DNA of 64,000 nucleotides from Aureimonas endophytica (GCF_014642635.1 NZ_BMIQ01000002.1:620001-684000), one strand, 5' to 3'. Positions 57,083 through 64,000 are shown, counted from the first letter of the stretch. A program made the numbers and translations. Notes: generated by a model from the letters alone, not told the origin.

Positions 57083-57889
57083 ATGTTCGACAGTCTGATC
57101 GATCGGGGCTTCCAGGTCGAGATCCACTCGCATGCGAAGGCGATCCTCAGCGTCGACTTCCCCGATGCGGTCGCCGACATCGAGACGGCGATCGGCGGCC
57201 TGTCCATCCCGATCCAGGAGATCATCGGGGGCGGCGGCGGCGAGACGCAGGGCACGCAGCGGCTTCGACGTGCATTGGCCGACCTCGGCTGGCGCAAATT
57301 GAACTTTACGGTCGAGAAGAGGATCAACGGGGTCGCCCGCGAGGCGATCTCCCACGAAATCGATCACGTGAAGACGTTCGACGCGGGCGTCGTGGCTCTC
57401 GAGATCGAGTGGAACAATAAGGACCCGTTCTTCGACAGGGATCTCGAGAACTTCAAGCGCCTGCACGCGGACGGAGCGATCTCGGTCGGCATGATCGTCA
57501 CTCGGGGTCGGTCGATGCAGGACGAGATGAAGGCGATGGTGCTGCGCTTCGCCCGCGAGCGGGGCATCGCCTCGAACGACGATCTAAGGGCTATCGGACT
57601 TGTCCCCACGCCCCGGCAGCAACGGGGCGTCGAGACGAGGATGAGGGCGTCGGGCGTGGATTTCGCCGAAGCATGGTCCGCGCTCTTCGTCGCAGACAAG
57701 TACGGAGCCGCGACGACGCACTGGTCGAAGCTGGAGGACCGGGTCCACCGAGGCGTTGGCAATCCGTGTCCCCTAGTCCTGATCGGTCTGCCGTCGTCGA
57801 TCGTCACCTTCGGCGAGAAGCTGGACATGGACGATATCGCCGCTGCCGAGGAGAAACTGGAGGCGGAAGGCATCACCTCCGCCGCGTGA
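57083..57889 (+). CDS. BglII/BstYI-family type II restriction endonuclease
   Basis: A 268-residue endonuclease of the BglII/BstYI family. FDAGVVALEIEWNNKDPFFDRDLENFKRLHADGAISVGMIVTRG (about residues 94-137) contains the catalytic Glu/Asn-Lys-Asp block of this family, and the N-terminus FDSLIDRGFQVEIHSHAKAILSVDFPDA fits as well. Known members cut AGATCT or RGATCY, so a GATC-containing site is likely, but this is inferred. I chose ATG 57083. It converges with the adjacent methyltransferase, stop next to stop. Confidence 0.82.
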   Translation: MFDSLIDRGFQVEIHSHAKAILSVDFPDAVADIETAIGGLSIPIQEIIGGGGGETQGTQRLRRALADLGWRKLNFTVEKRINGVAREAISHEIDHVKTFDAGVVALEIEWNNKDPFFDRDLENFKRLHADGAISVGMIVTRGRSMQDEMKAMVLRFARERGIASNDDLRAIGLVPTPRQQRGVETRMRASGVDFAEAWSALFVADKYGAATTHWSKLEDRVHRGVGNPCPLVLIGLPSSIVTFGEKLDMDDIAAAEEKLEAEGITSAA

Positions 57890-58546
57890 TCATTCCGCGG
57901 CGATGCGGTCCGTCGCCGAGTTGTGGCCGTACGTCTTCCAGGTCGGTTCGTAGGTGTCGTCGGCCTGGTTGCCCCATGTCGACCAGCCGGTCCGGACGCC
58001 GCGGCCGAACATCTCCAGGTACGGACCCGGCGAGCAGGACTCGATGAGAGGATACTGCTCGTCCGGCTTCCGGCTGTGTTCCCGCTTCCGGCTCGAGATG
58101 TAGTTCACCTGCGATCGGCCCGGCGGCAGGGTTCGGGCGTTCTTCCCGCGAGTCCCGAAGAGGATCAGTTCGGTGACGTTCCTGAAGTAGAATCCGACTC
58201 CGCGACCATCCGATCCGCCGTCCTTGCGCACCTTGTGCCAGACGATGTTGGCCTTGTAGGTGAAGCCCCACGCTCGGAGCACTTCGATGCCCTCCGGCAG
58301 AAGGGCGTTAGGAACCCACAGGTAGAGGTGGGACGTGGGCGCCGCGACCTTGGAGACCGGCAGTTCCTTGATCGACGGCAGGTCCATCGTACCGTAGCGC
58401 GAGAGACGCTTGTGCTCAGGCGCGACCTTGCCGGTGCGGTTCATGAACTGCCACGGCGGGTCCGCCATGATCGTAGCGAACCTCCGACCGTCGGCAAAAC
58501 CGAGCAGATCGTCCGCTGGTGAGGGAGCATCGGGACGCGGTGACAA
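57890..58546 (-). CDS. MT-A70-family adenine-N6 DNA methyltransferase
   Basis: A 218-residue MT-A70 methyltransferase. The catalytic motif is IMADPPWQFMN (DPPW, about residues 28-31), followed by SHLYLWVPNALLPEGIEVLRAWGFTYKANIVWHKVRK and FYFRNVTELILFGTRG. It should protect the recognition site of the neighbouring BglII/BstYI-type enzyme. There is no ATG before the catalytic motif; TTG 58546 is the only start between the upstream stop and DPPW. Its stop abuts that of the restriction gene. Confidence 0.88.
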   Translation of the reverse strand: MSPRPDAPSPADDLLGFADGRRFATIMADPPWQFMNRTGKVAPEHKRLSRYGTMDLPSIKELPVSKVAAPTSHLYLWVPNALLPEGIEVLRAWGFTYKANIVWHKVRKDGGSDGRGVGFYFRNVTELILFGTRGKNARTLPPGRSQVNYISSRKREHSRKPDEQYPLIESCSPGPYLEMFGRGVRTGWSTWGNQADDTYEPTWKTYGHNSATDRIAAE

Positions 58547-59013
58547 ACGCTAATTCCAGTATGGGACTCGTTGATCGACACTGTAGATCGAAACGCTAAC
58601 CATTCCCACCACCGACGGGAGGCCGCGTCTCTTTCGCATGAGGTAATCGGGCGGATGTTCGGCGTCGGAGCCTGAAGGTGAAATGGCCGCCGGCTTCCTT
58701 CGCCCGCGGCCATTCCGTATTTCCTCGCACGCCATCCATGGCAGCGGGATCTCGCGTCGGCCTCTATCGCCTTCTTTTCATACGACGACCCTTCCTCGAT
58801 CGCCGCTTGCCAAGAAGCTATGCCCCGAACCTAGGACCTTCAAGCTCGGACTGCGATCGTCACTGCGGTTCGGTTAATGGAGCCGCCCACCGCCAAAGTC
58901 TCGCCCTCCACACATGCCGACTTATCCACAGAAAAGAACGAAACAGGAACAAATCCTCGACTCTGGATCGGTCTCGGGTCACTCTCGGCGCAACGCTTCA
59001 GAGGATGACCTCA
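58547..59013. other. Gene-free region with a hairpin and one exact DnaA box
   Basis: No gene is supported in these 467 bases. AATGGCCGC (58682-58690) pairs with GCGGCCATT (58706-58714) as a nine-base stem followed by CCGTATTT, a possible terminator. TTATCCACA at 58922-58930 is an exact DnaA-box consensus, but only one copy was seen. The AT content rises toward 58920-58960, where a promoter for the next operon is plausible. Confidence 0.5.
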
Positions 59014-59214
59014 ATGTCGAGACTGCCCGATCGATTCGTCGACCTACCACTTACCGATGATCTGGACGCGGCCGTCGACGCTGCCCTCGCGACGGCAGGA
59101 GGCGATCCCCGCGTCGCGATCCAGAGCCTGATCCTCGGGCAGAAAAACCTGATGCAGGCGTACGACGCCAGGCTCTCGGCGGGCTACGTGCGTCGGGGCA
59201 TCGACCGGCGATGA
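59014..59214 (+). CDS. Small hypothetical protein, 66 residues
   Basis: The protein reads MSRLPDRFVDLPLTDDLDAAVDAALA, then AGGDPRVAIQSLILGQKNLMQAYDARLSAGYVRRGIDRR. It is helical and soluble. GAGGA lies nine bases before ATG 59014; an ATG at 59005 is an alternative. The DPRVAIQSLILGQ segment is common in small phage and Rhizobiales proteins. The stop overlaps the next gene by ATGA. Confidence 0.6.
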   Translation: MSRLPDRFVDLPLTDDLDAAVDAALATAGGDPRVAIQSLILGQKNLMQAYDARLSAGYVRRGIDRR

Positions 59215-59516
59215 TCCGGGACCGCGACCCCGTACTCGACGCGGACGAGATCGGGATCCAGGCTCTGATGTTCGTCGCAAGCCACGACGACCTGATGAAC
59301 CGATTCCTCGATCTCTCGGGCCTCCAAGCGGACGGCGTCCGTGCAGCGGCGGCTGACCCGAGCTTCTTCGTCAGCCTTCTCGACTTCATCCTGGCCCGCG
59401 AGGAAGACGTGATCGACCTCGCGAGCCAGCTGCGGGTCCGGCCTCAGCTGATCGGGCAAGCGAGGAATGTCCTCGCCAAAGCGACCGGCTTAGACCTCGT
59501 CGACCTGCCTACCTGA
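59211..59516 (+). CDS. DUF3572-family protein
   Basis: A 101-residue protein of the DUF3572 family: EIGIQALMFVASHDDLMNRFLDLSGLQADGVRAAAADPSFFVSLLDFILAREEDVIDLASQLRV. The IGIQAL, LDLSGL and AAADPSF blocks are diagnostic. The family is mostly found on alphaproteobacterial chromosomes and has no known function. It overlaps the preceding small gene by four bases. Confidence 0.8.
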   Translation: MIRDRDPVLDADEIGIQALMFVASHDDLMNRFLDLSGLQADGVRAAAADPSFFVSLLDFILAREEDVIDLASQLRVRPQLIGQARNVLAKATGLDLVDLPT

Positions 59517-59546
59517 TTTAAGAATCGGCCGCTGTCGATCGGAACG

Positions 59547-59717
59547 TCAGTCTTCCGCCTGGCGGCGGCGAGCCGCTTCGATCCGTTCCTGCAGGCTCGG
59601 GCGCGGCATCGGCTTTTTCCGGCCTTCCAGGGTGACCACGAAGCGCTCGACGAGAGCCTGGTCGGGCGTCGAAAGGGCCGAGATGCGTGCTTTCAGACAG
59701 CAGGATTTCTCGGTCAC
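59547..59717 (-). CDS. Small hypothetical protein, 56 residues, last of a four-gene operon
   Basis: The GTG start at 59717 overlaps the stop of the upstream gene (GTGA). The protein has TEKSCCLKARISALSTPDQALVERFVVTLEG, then a basic tail PRPSLQERIEAARRRQAED. It carries two adjacent cysteines and a highly charged C-terminal helix. It is supported by the overlap pattern rather than by homology. Unknown function. Confidence 0.5.
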   Translation of the reverse strand: MTEKSCCLKARISALSTPDQALVERFVVTLEGRKKPMPRPSLQERIEAARRRQAED

Positions 59718-60187
59718 GACAAAAGCCGGAGACCGCGGTCGTGGGCCGCGACGAGGATTTCGCCGACTTCGTCGTCGCCGCCCCGTTCGGCCGCATCGAG
59801 CGCGTCGAGGAGATCGCGGTCGGAGGCCTCGGCGACGCGGTTGCGGACGATCTCGACGCGCAGCGAATCCAAGATCGCAGCGCGCACGTTCTTCCGGATC
59901 GTCGCGTCCGTCTCGGTCTCGGGATCTCCGAGATGGAACTCCGCGACCTCCATGATGCCGAGCCGGGCCCGGAGCTGGTACGCCCCTTCGCTGACCTCGT
60001 CGCACCGGGTGATGCAGGATTCGTCGATCCCGACCAGGAGCCTCGAGGCGGACTGGCGACGGCGCTCGAGGTAGGGTTCGAGGACGGCGAGGGCTTCAAA
60101 GGCCAGCTTTTCCGGCGTCGCGGTATCGCGCTCGCCGAGTTCGGCGATCTCGACGAGCTTGTCGCGGACGAATTCGAGATTGGTCAT
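59714..60187 (-). CDS. Hypothetical protein, 157 residues, third gene of the SANT operon
   Basis: The protein begins TNLEFVRDKLVEIAELGERDTATPEKLAFEALAVLEPYLERRRQSA, contains SRLLVGIDESCITRCDEVSEGAYQLRARLGIMEVAEFHLGD and ends in a helical acidic part with RDLLDALDAAERGGDDEVGEILVAAHDRGLRLL. It is rich in Asp, Glu and Arg, helical, with no membrane segment. The ATG overlaps the stop of the preceding DNA-binding protein (ATGA); AGGAGA is upstream. No family recognised. Confidence 0.65.
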   Translation of the reverse strand: MTNLEFVRDKLVEIAELGERDTATPEKLAFEALAVLEPYLERRRQSASRLLVGIDESCITRCDEVSEGAYQLRARLGIMEVAEFHLGDPETETDATIRKNVRAAILDSLRVEIVRNRVAEASDRDLLDALDAAERGGDDEVGEILVAAHDRGLRLLS

Positions 60188-60534
60188 GCGGTCTCCTGTT
60201 CGGTTGCGCCCCGGACCATGCCGACGGCGGAGGAAAGAGAGGACGGAAGGAAGATACCGAGCCGCGACATCCGGACCTGGATCGCGCCCGGCGTGCGTCC
60301 CATCGCTGCGGCGATGTCCTCGACGGAGCGGCCGGCGGATCGGAAGGAGCGGAGGACGGCGTCGTCCCTTCTCGTCCAGCGGCGGCGACGGCTCGAGGCG
60401 CCGAGCAGCCGGGCGCGCCATTGCACCGCGGATGGGGAGCGTCCGAGCAGAGCGCCGATCCGGTCGTGACGGACGCCGTCGCAGGCGAGTGCGTAGAGGT
60501 GCTCGTCCTCTACGTCGGTCCACCGCCCGCTCAC
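60184..60534 (-). CDS. Tandem SANT/Myb-like DNA-binding protein
   Basis: A 116-residue protein with two helix-turn-helix repeats of the GcrA/Myb-like type: RWTDVEDEHLYALACDGVRHDRIGALLGRSPSAVQWRARLLG (about residues 3-44) and RRWTRRDDAVLRSFRSAGRSVEDIAAAMGRTPGAIQVRMSRLGI (about 50-93). The GRSxxAVxxRxxxLG ends of both repeats are diagnostic. Such proteins are frequent in Rhizobiales phages. The GTG start overlaps the upstream stop (GTGA). Confidence 0.72.
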   Translation of the reverse strand: MSGRWTDVEDEHLYALACDGVRHDRIGALLGRSPSAVQWRARLLGASSRRRRWTRRDDAVLRSFRSAGRSVEDIAAAMGRTPGAIQVRMSRLGIFLPSSLSSAVGMVRGATEQETA

Positions 60535-60824
60535 GACGGAATCCGCCCGGTATAGAAGTCGACGGCCTCGACGGGGACCTGCAGGCGCCGGGCGATGCGG
60601 CTCGACGCCCAACCCTCCGCGGCCAGATCCCGCATGCGCTCGCGGGTCGGCGCGAGGATGCTGTCCCATGAGGCCACGCCGAGCCGGGAGGCCATCGTCT
60701 GGACGCCCGTGACGGGGCGGCCGAGCGCCTCGGCGGCGTCGCGCACCGTGCGGCCGACGCGCAGCATGTCGCGCAGCTTCGTCTTCTCTTCTTCCGTCCA
60801 CGTCGGGCTGAACCGCCTGTCCAT
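60531..60824 (-). CDS. SANT/Myb-like DNA-binding protein, first gene of the operon
   Basis: A 97-residue protein with a SANT-like helix-turn-helix (TWTEEEKTKLRDMLRVGRTVRDAAEALGRPVTGVQTMASRLGV, about residues 8-50) and a second HTH-like part (RERMRDLAAEGWASSRIARRLQVPVEAVDF). It is the first gene of a minus-strand operon of four overlapping genes. ATG 60824 follows GGGGAAAG. The start codon and ribosome site lie inside a perfect inverted repeat (60823-60856), suggesting autoregulation. Confidence 0.72.
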   Translation of the reverse strand: MDRRFSPTWTEEEKTKLRDMLRVGRTVRDAAEALGRPVTGVQTMASRLGVASWDSILAPTRERMRDLAAEGWASSRIARRLQVPVEAVDFYTGRIPS

Positions 60825-60856
60825 CTTTCCCCGAAACAATCGTTTCGGGGAAAGAT
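60823..60856. promoter_or_regulatory. Perfect 15-base inverted repeat over the start of the SANT operon
   Basis: ATCTTTCCCCGAAAC (60823-60837) and GTTTCGGGGAAAGAT (60842-60856) are exact inverse copies around AATC. On the minus strand the right-hand mRNA arm contains the GGGGAAAG ribosome site and the first bases of the AUG, so the structure could hide them. As DNA the same symmetry could be an operator for the encoded SANT proteins. This is among the longest perfect inverted repeats noticed here. Confidence 0.8.
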
Positions 60857-61055
60857 AGGCATGGTAAGTATGCCGAGCAACTCGAAAGATAACTTCTTAT
60901 CGTTCGCGCTCGGATCGAGAAATCAAATCCTTTCAACGAGAAGGATATAGATCGTTCGAATTTCGAAGGATTCCAGACGCGCTGAAAAAGGACTTCGGGA
61001 AAACTTTCTTTACTCCGTCCTATGTTCCGGTCATGAACCGAAGAAAGGAAGTCCC

Positions 61056-61736
61056 ATGCGTGCAGCCCTCGCCAAGATCCTGTCCTCCGTCGCGAGGATC
61101 GTATTTCTGCCTGTGGAAATCGTCGTGAACGGGGTCCGGCACGTGATCCAGATGCTCGTCCCGGCACGAAACACCGAGTCGCTGGACGTCGCTGAGGACG
61201 TCGTCGGGGAAGAGGTCCCGGCCGAGCAGCTCCAGATGATGGCGGCGGCAAGGGAAGCCCGGAAGGCTGCCGCGGAGGTCCGCAGGTCGGAGCCGATGCG
61301 CATCCGCATGGCGGCGAGGGAATTGTCCGAAGGTCGGTCGGTGTCGAAGGCCCTGTTCGATCCGGCCGTGCCGGACGAAGCCGAGGTCCTGGACTGGATG
61401 CGGGATCTGGGCGCCTTCCACCTCGGGCTCCTCATGAACGCGACCGACGAGGAGATCGAATGGCACCTGCGCGGCGACCGCTACCGTTCGATTCCTCTCC
61501 TGCCTGCGGACGAGGCTCGGGCGGAGGAATTGCGGGAGGCGAACCGCATGCCGGACGAGATCGAGTGGATCCGCATCCTCATCGATCGCAGGAAATCGAA
61601 CGGCGACTATCCAGACGGCGACCAGATGGACGATCTGATCGCCGAAGCCCGGCAGCTGGTCGAGAGCCGTGCACGCGTCGGCGACCACCTGCCGAGGCGG
61701 GTCAGCGGGGGTTCGCGCTACGACGAGGCCGCGTGA
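61056..61736 (+). CDS. Hypothetical protein, 226 residues
   Basis: The N-terminal ~30 residues are amphipathic to hydrophobic (AALAKILSSVARIVFLPVEIVVNGV), followed by an acidic/Glu-rich helical region (EEVPAEQLQMMAAAREARKAAAEVRRSEPMRIRMAARELSEG). The C-terminal half has DWMRDLGAFHLGLLMNATDEEIEWHLRGD. AAAGGAAG precedes the ATG. No family recognised; helical, possibly membrane-associated through the N-terminus. Its 3' end overlaps a convergent small gene by 35 bases. Confidence 0.6.
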   Translation: MRAALAKILSSVARIVFLPVEIVVNGVRHVIQMLVPARNTESLDVAEDVVGEEVPAEQLQMMAAAREARKAAAEVRRSEPMRIRMAARELSEGRSVSKALFDPAVPDEAEVLDWMRDLGAFHLGLLMNATDEEIEWHLRGDRYRSIPLLPADEARAEELREANRMPDEIEWIRILIDRRKSNGDYPDGDQMDDLIAEARQLVESRARVGDHLPRRVSGGSRYDEAA

Positions 61737-61965
61737 TCTGCGCGGCTTCGAGCTCGGCGATGCGGGCGAGCGCCCACTCGAGTTCGCCGGCGAGCGCCTT
61801 CGAGATGGAGCGCTCGCGGCGCAGGGCACGCGTCATGAGATCGAGAGCCTGCGGGGCGCTGCGGTCGATCTGACGCTCCTGCTGCGCCGCGTTGAACGCC
61901 GCCATCGCGAGGGCCTGAATCCCGCCTTCGAGCGAATGACAGAAGCGGGTCGGGTTGTAGGTCAT
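61702..61965 (-). CDS. Small hypothetical protein, 87 residues
   Basis: Reads MTYNPTRFCHSLEGGIQALAMAAFNAAQQERQ, then APQALDLMTRALRRERSISKALAGELEWALARIAELEAAQIT. It looks like two or three helices with a coiled-coil-like end. GGAGATGG precedes the ATG. Unknown function; it may be a phage gene. Confidence 0.5.
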   Translation of the reverse strand: MTYNPTRFCHSLEGGIQALAMAAFNAAQQERQIDRSAPQALDLMTRALRRERSISKALAGELEWALARIAELEAAQITRPRRSANPR

Positions 61966-62034
61966 CGGTCCATCTCCGGCGGGACGAGGCCGGCCGGTGC
62001 CGAGAACGTCTCACGGTCAGGATAGGAGCACAGA

Positions 62035-62412
62035 ATGACGAACGAAGGGTTAACGGAAGGCCGCGTTCCCCCGAAATTCCGCACTCGAGAGGAGCGCCGG
62101 CGGCAGGCCGAGTACTCCGCCCGCCATCGAGCCGCGCACGCCGACGAACCGGACATGCGCGTCGTCGACCGTGCGCTCGTCGAGGCGATCGGTCTCTATA
62201 TACAAGCGCTGCCGCCCGAGCAGGCCAAGGTCGTCGCACCGGCCCTGGCGGCGAGCGCGATCGCGGGGCTGGAGTATGCCGGTTTCGGCAGGAAGGCGGC
62301 GAAACGGGCGGTCGGCCGGCGCGTGCTGTATTTCACCTCCGAGGCATGCCAGGGCATTGTAAAAGCTGCGAAATACCGTGCGAGTGCGGCTTCCGGAGAT
62401 CTCACGGCGTGA
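62035..62412 (+). CDS. Hypothetical protein, 125 residues
   Basis: Begins with a basic, disordered-to-helical stretch (PPKFRTREERRRQAEYSARHRAAHADEPDMRVVDRALVEAIGLYIQALP), then AKVVAPALAASAIAGLEYAGFGRKAAKRAVGRRVLYF. The basic N-terminus suggests nucleic acid binding. AGGAG precedes the ATG. A terminator-like hairpin follows 80 bases after the stop. No family recognised. Confidence 0.6.
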   Translation: MTNEGLTEGRVPPKFRTREERRRQAEYSARHRAAHADEPDMRVVDRALVEAIGLYIQALPPEQAKVVAPALAASAIAGLEYAGFGRKAAKRAVGRRVLYFTSEACQGIVKAAKYRASAASGDLTA

Positions 62413-62490
62413 GACGATAACTAGGCCGGCACCCCCGTTACTCCTTCATTCTCCGTGAGTGATCGAGCCGCCGCATAACGCATCTCACAC

Positions 62491-62519
62491 AGCCGCCGCG
62501 GATCCCCTCCACGGCGGCT
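62491..62519 (+). terminator. Terminator-like hairpin
   Basis: AGCCGCCG (62491-62498) pairs with CGGCGGCT (62512-62519), followed by TATTCAT. It separates the 125-residue gene from the next small gene. Confidence 0.6.
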
Positions 62520-62622
62520 TATTCATGCGATCCTCCCGCAGGTATTTCGGCTTCTCTCTTTCGTCCCCGGACCCGATTTTCGCGTCAGACGGCGCACATC
62601 CCACGTGCCGATGGAGACCCAG

Positions 62623-62973
62623 ATGCTGCACCGGAGCACCCCCCAGACCGCCGACGCAGAGGAAGCAGCCCGCCGCCGCGCCGTCCGCCTCGTCGCCATC
62701 CACGTCACCGGCATGTCGCCGGCAGGTCACGGTGACACGCACGCACGGCTTCGCGCCTCGCTCTCCGGCGCCGGCGCGGCGTGGTTCGACGACGTGCTCG
62801 AGACGGCTGCCGTCACCGCGGCGTGCGAGATCAATCCGAGCGAGTGGGACGTCGGGGGTCTGCCGCCCGTGACGGAGGCCGAGCTCGCGGCGCTGGTCGA
62901 TGCCGGGGTGATGGAGGCCCTCGAAGACGAGGACGCGCCCGAGCCTGCGTTCGGTTCCGGGATGCGGATGTGA
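62623..62973 (+). CDS. Small hypothetical protein, about 116 residues
   Basis: Reads MLHRSTPQTADAEEAARRRAVRLVAIHVTGMSPAGHGDTHARLRASLSGAGAAWFDDVLETAAVTAACEINPSEW, then an acidic C-terminus (EALEDEDAPEPAF). GGAG lies eight bases before ATG 62623; an ATG at 62611 is an alternative. It lies 11 bases before the next gene, so they are probably co-transcribed. Unknown function. Confidence 0.5.
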   Translation: MLHRSTPQTADAEEAARRRAVRLVAIHVTGMSPAGHGDTHARLRASLSGAGAAWFDDVLETAAVTAACEINPSEWDVGGLPPVTEAELAALVDAGVMEALEDEDAPEPAFGSGMRM

Positions 62974-62984
62974 TGGAGGGAACG

Positions 62985-63392
62985 ATGATGGACGAGAACG
63001 AGATCGACGAGGTGACCGAGGCGACGGACGACCCATTCGCGGGTCTCGAGGCCGAGGAGCGCGAACGCGCCTCCCGCATGCGTTCCGGGTTCGCCAACGC
63101 CGTCTCGGCATGCGGTCTGAGCACCGAAGAGACGATGTCGTACCTCGGTCAGAGCCGGTCCACGGTCGAGAAAAAGAGGGCGGGCAAGCTGCCGATGACC
63201 GCCGCCGACGGAAAGGCGCTCTCCGGGTTGTGGCACAGGATCCGGAGCGGCAAGGTCCAGGACCTGCCGCCGGGTCCGTTCGGGATGGCGGTCACGATGC
63301 TCGTCCTGTCCGGGAGACACGTCCCGCAGCAGACGAAGCGGGGCCGACCGAGGTACGTGCCGACGGACGCTACGGCCGACGAACCGTCGTGA
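62985..63392 (+). CDS. Hypothetical HTH-like protein, 135 residues
   Basis: An acidic N-terminus (ENEIDEVTEATDDPFAGLEAEERERASRM) is followed by a helix-turn-helix-like part: SGFANAVSACGLSTEETMSYLGQSRSTVEKKRAGKLPMTAADGKALSGLWHRI. The LSTEET...SRSTVEKKRAGK pattern resembles phage and plasmid repressor or transcription factor domains. GGAGGG precedes ATG 62985. It may be a regulator of the putative element. Confidence 0.55.
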   Translation: MMDENEIDEVTEATDDPFAGLEAEERERASRMRSGFANAVSACGLSTEETMSYLGQSRSTVEKKRAGKLPMTAADGKALSGLWHRIRSGKVQDLPPGPFGMAVTMLVLSGRHVPQQTKRGRPRYVPTDATADEPS

Positions 63393-63395
63393 CCG

Positions 63396-63578
63396 ATGCG
63401 GGTCCGTCCGGCGTCGCTCGGGCGATCCGCAATGCAGGACAAGCGGTTGCGCCGTGTGCGGGGCGCTGCCGAGATCGAGATAAGTGATTCCGGGATCGAG
63501 ATCGGCGCTACGGACCTCGACATAACGCTTCCGGCGGCGACCCCGGAGGCGAATATCCTAACAGTGATAGGTATTTAG
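63396..63578 (+). CDS. Small hypothetical protein, 60 residues
   Basis: Starts three bases after the preceding stop, or at ATG 63432. The protein has RLRRVRGAAEIEISDSGIEIGATDLDITLPAATPEANILTVIGI. The second half alternates hydrophobic and polar residues, suggesting a beta-sheet protein. No family recognised; support is moderate because of its small size. Confidence 0.4.
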   Translation: MRVRPASLGRSAMQDKRLRRVRGAAEIEISDSGIEIGATDLDITLPAATPEANILTVIGI

Positions 63579-63637
63579 CGGGAAAATCGGCCCTTGCCGC
63601 AGGCCGGCGGATCTGCCTATTTTCTGTCCTGAAAAGC

Positions 63638-63669
63638 GAAAAGGGCCCGCCGGCAAGCGAGCCCTTTTC
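63638..63669 (+). terminator. Strong terminator-like hairpin
   Basis: GAAAAGGGC (63638-63646) pairs with GCCCTTTTC (63661-63669) around a 14-base loop; both flanks carry A- and T-rich tracts, so it may work in either direction. Confidence 0.7.
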
Positions 63670-63784
63670 AGACAGAAACCTGGCCGGTGAGGGACAGGGC
63701 ATTCGGATGGGTCGATTATAGCGTTTCGGCGCGTAAGCGGCAACCCCGATCCCCCATCCGGCCCTACGTGGATCGGGTAGGGAA

Positions 63785-64000
63785 TTGAGCTTCGAAGACA
63801 GGCCGGACGGGATCGTCTGGAGGAACAGCTGGGACGAGGACCGGTTCGGCGACGACCCGGCGATCGGCAACCCGTTCACGGGCGAACAGGCCACGATGGC
63901 GGCCCGTTGGGACGTCCGGACCTGGTGGCGCGAGATGGCGCGCCGGTACGGGCTTACCGAAAACGAGTCGATGATCGCCGTCGAGCTCTGGGCCGAAGCC
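63785..64000 (+). CDS. Hypothetical protein, 5' part only
   Basis: An open frame runs to the window edge, starting probably at TTG 63785 behind TAGGGA. It begins LSFEDRPDGIVWRNSWDEDRFGDDPAIGNPFTGEQATMAARWDVRTWWREMARRYGLTENES. The coding bias fits the neighbourhood, but 72 residues are too few to assign a family. The R/W-rich helical block may be DNA-interacting. Confidence 0.5.
   Translation, partial: MSFEDRPDGIVWRNSWDEDRFGDDPAIGNPFTGEQATMAARWDVRTWWREMARRYGLTENESMIAVELWAEA

Overview
The window comes from a high-GC alphaproteobacterium, most likely Hyphomicrobiales (Rhizobiales). The markers are a BA14K-family protein, a DUF2585 protein, GapR, TamA with a TTG start, a zeaxanthin-glucoside carotenoid cluster of the type found in pigmented relatives such as Aurantimonadaceae, glutathione-dependent formaldehyde oxidation genes and a BrnTA module. 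The family-level placement is inference. Most genes sit in tight operons with ATGA, GTGA or TTGA stop-start overlaps, and TTG or GTG starts are common.

Positions 1-53.1 kb look like ordinary chromosome. In order: the 5' part of tamA (minus); a three-subunit molybdenum hydroxylase in the S-L-M order of form II CO-dehydrogenase-like enzymes; a MarR-GNAT fusion with a perfect palindromic operator; a radical SAM / UdgX DNA repair pair with a PIN/Phd toxin-antitoxin pair between the two genes; a HerA-like ATPase; a complete route from IPP/DMAPP to zeaxanthin glucoside (crtX-crtY-crtI-crtB forward, crtZ and crtE reverse, fni forward); central carbon genes fbp-tkt-pgk-rpe; ethanolamine ammonia-lyase (eutBC) divergent from a tripartite tricarboxylate transporter (tctCBA); terC; a KDG kinase; gapR; gnd; a seven-gene Mrp-type antiporter module without the large N-terminal part of MrpA; a class III cyclase; the formaldehyde genes fghA and frmA separated by brnTA and elaA; a phosphohexomutase; a galactose-mutarotase-like gene; a putative EF-hand protein of unknown function behind a palindrome; an amine oxidase; and a catalase-like protein.

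A tRNA-Gln(TTG) and a tRNA-Pro(CGG) at 53.15-53.46 kb mark a change in character. From there to the end the genes are small, mostly unrecognisable and sit next to DNA-processing genes: a GIY-YIG-like protein, a three-gene overlapping operon (370-aa-class unknown protein, PIN nuclease, PD-(D/E)xK-like nuclease), a BglII/BstYI-type restriction enzyme convergent with an MT-A70 adenine methyltransferase, then phage-like small genes. Among these is a four-gene overlapping operon starting with two SANT/Myb-like DNA-binding proteins, whose first start codon lies in a perfect 15-bp-arm inverted repeat. This region is probably an integrated element or defence island beside tRNA-Pro; no integrase is visible and the far end lies outside the window.

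The best candidates for undescribed biology are the 370-aa/PIN/PD-(D/E)xK operon (54.97-56.98 kb) and the SANT operon with its start-site palindrome (59.55-60.86 kb). Secondary candidates are the reduced Mrp module and the palindrome-preceded EF-hand gene at 49.27 kb. All functional calls were made by reading sequence motifs; no database search was run.
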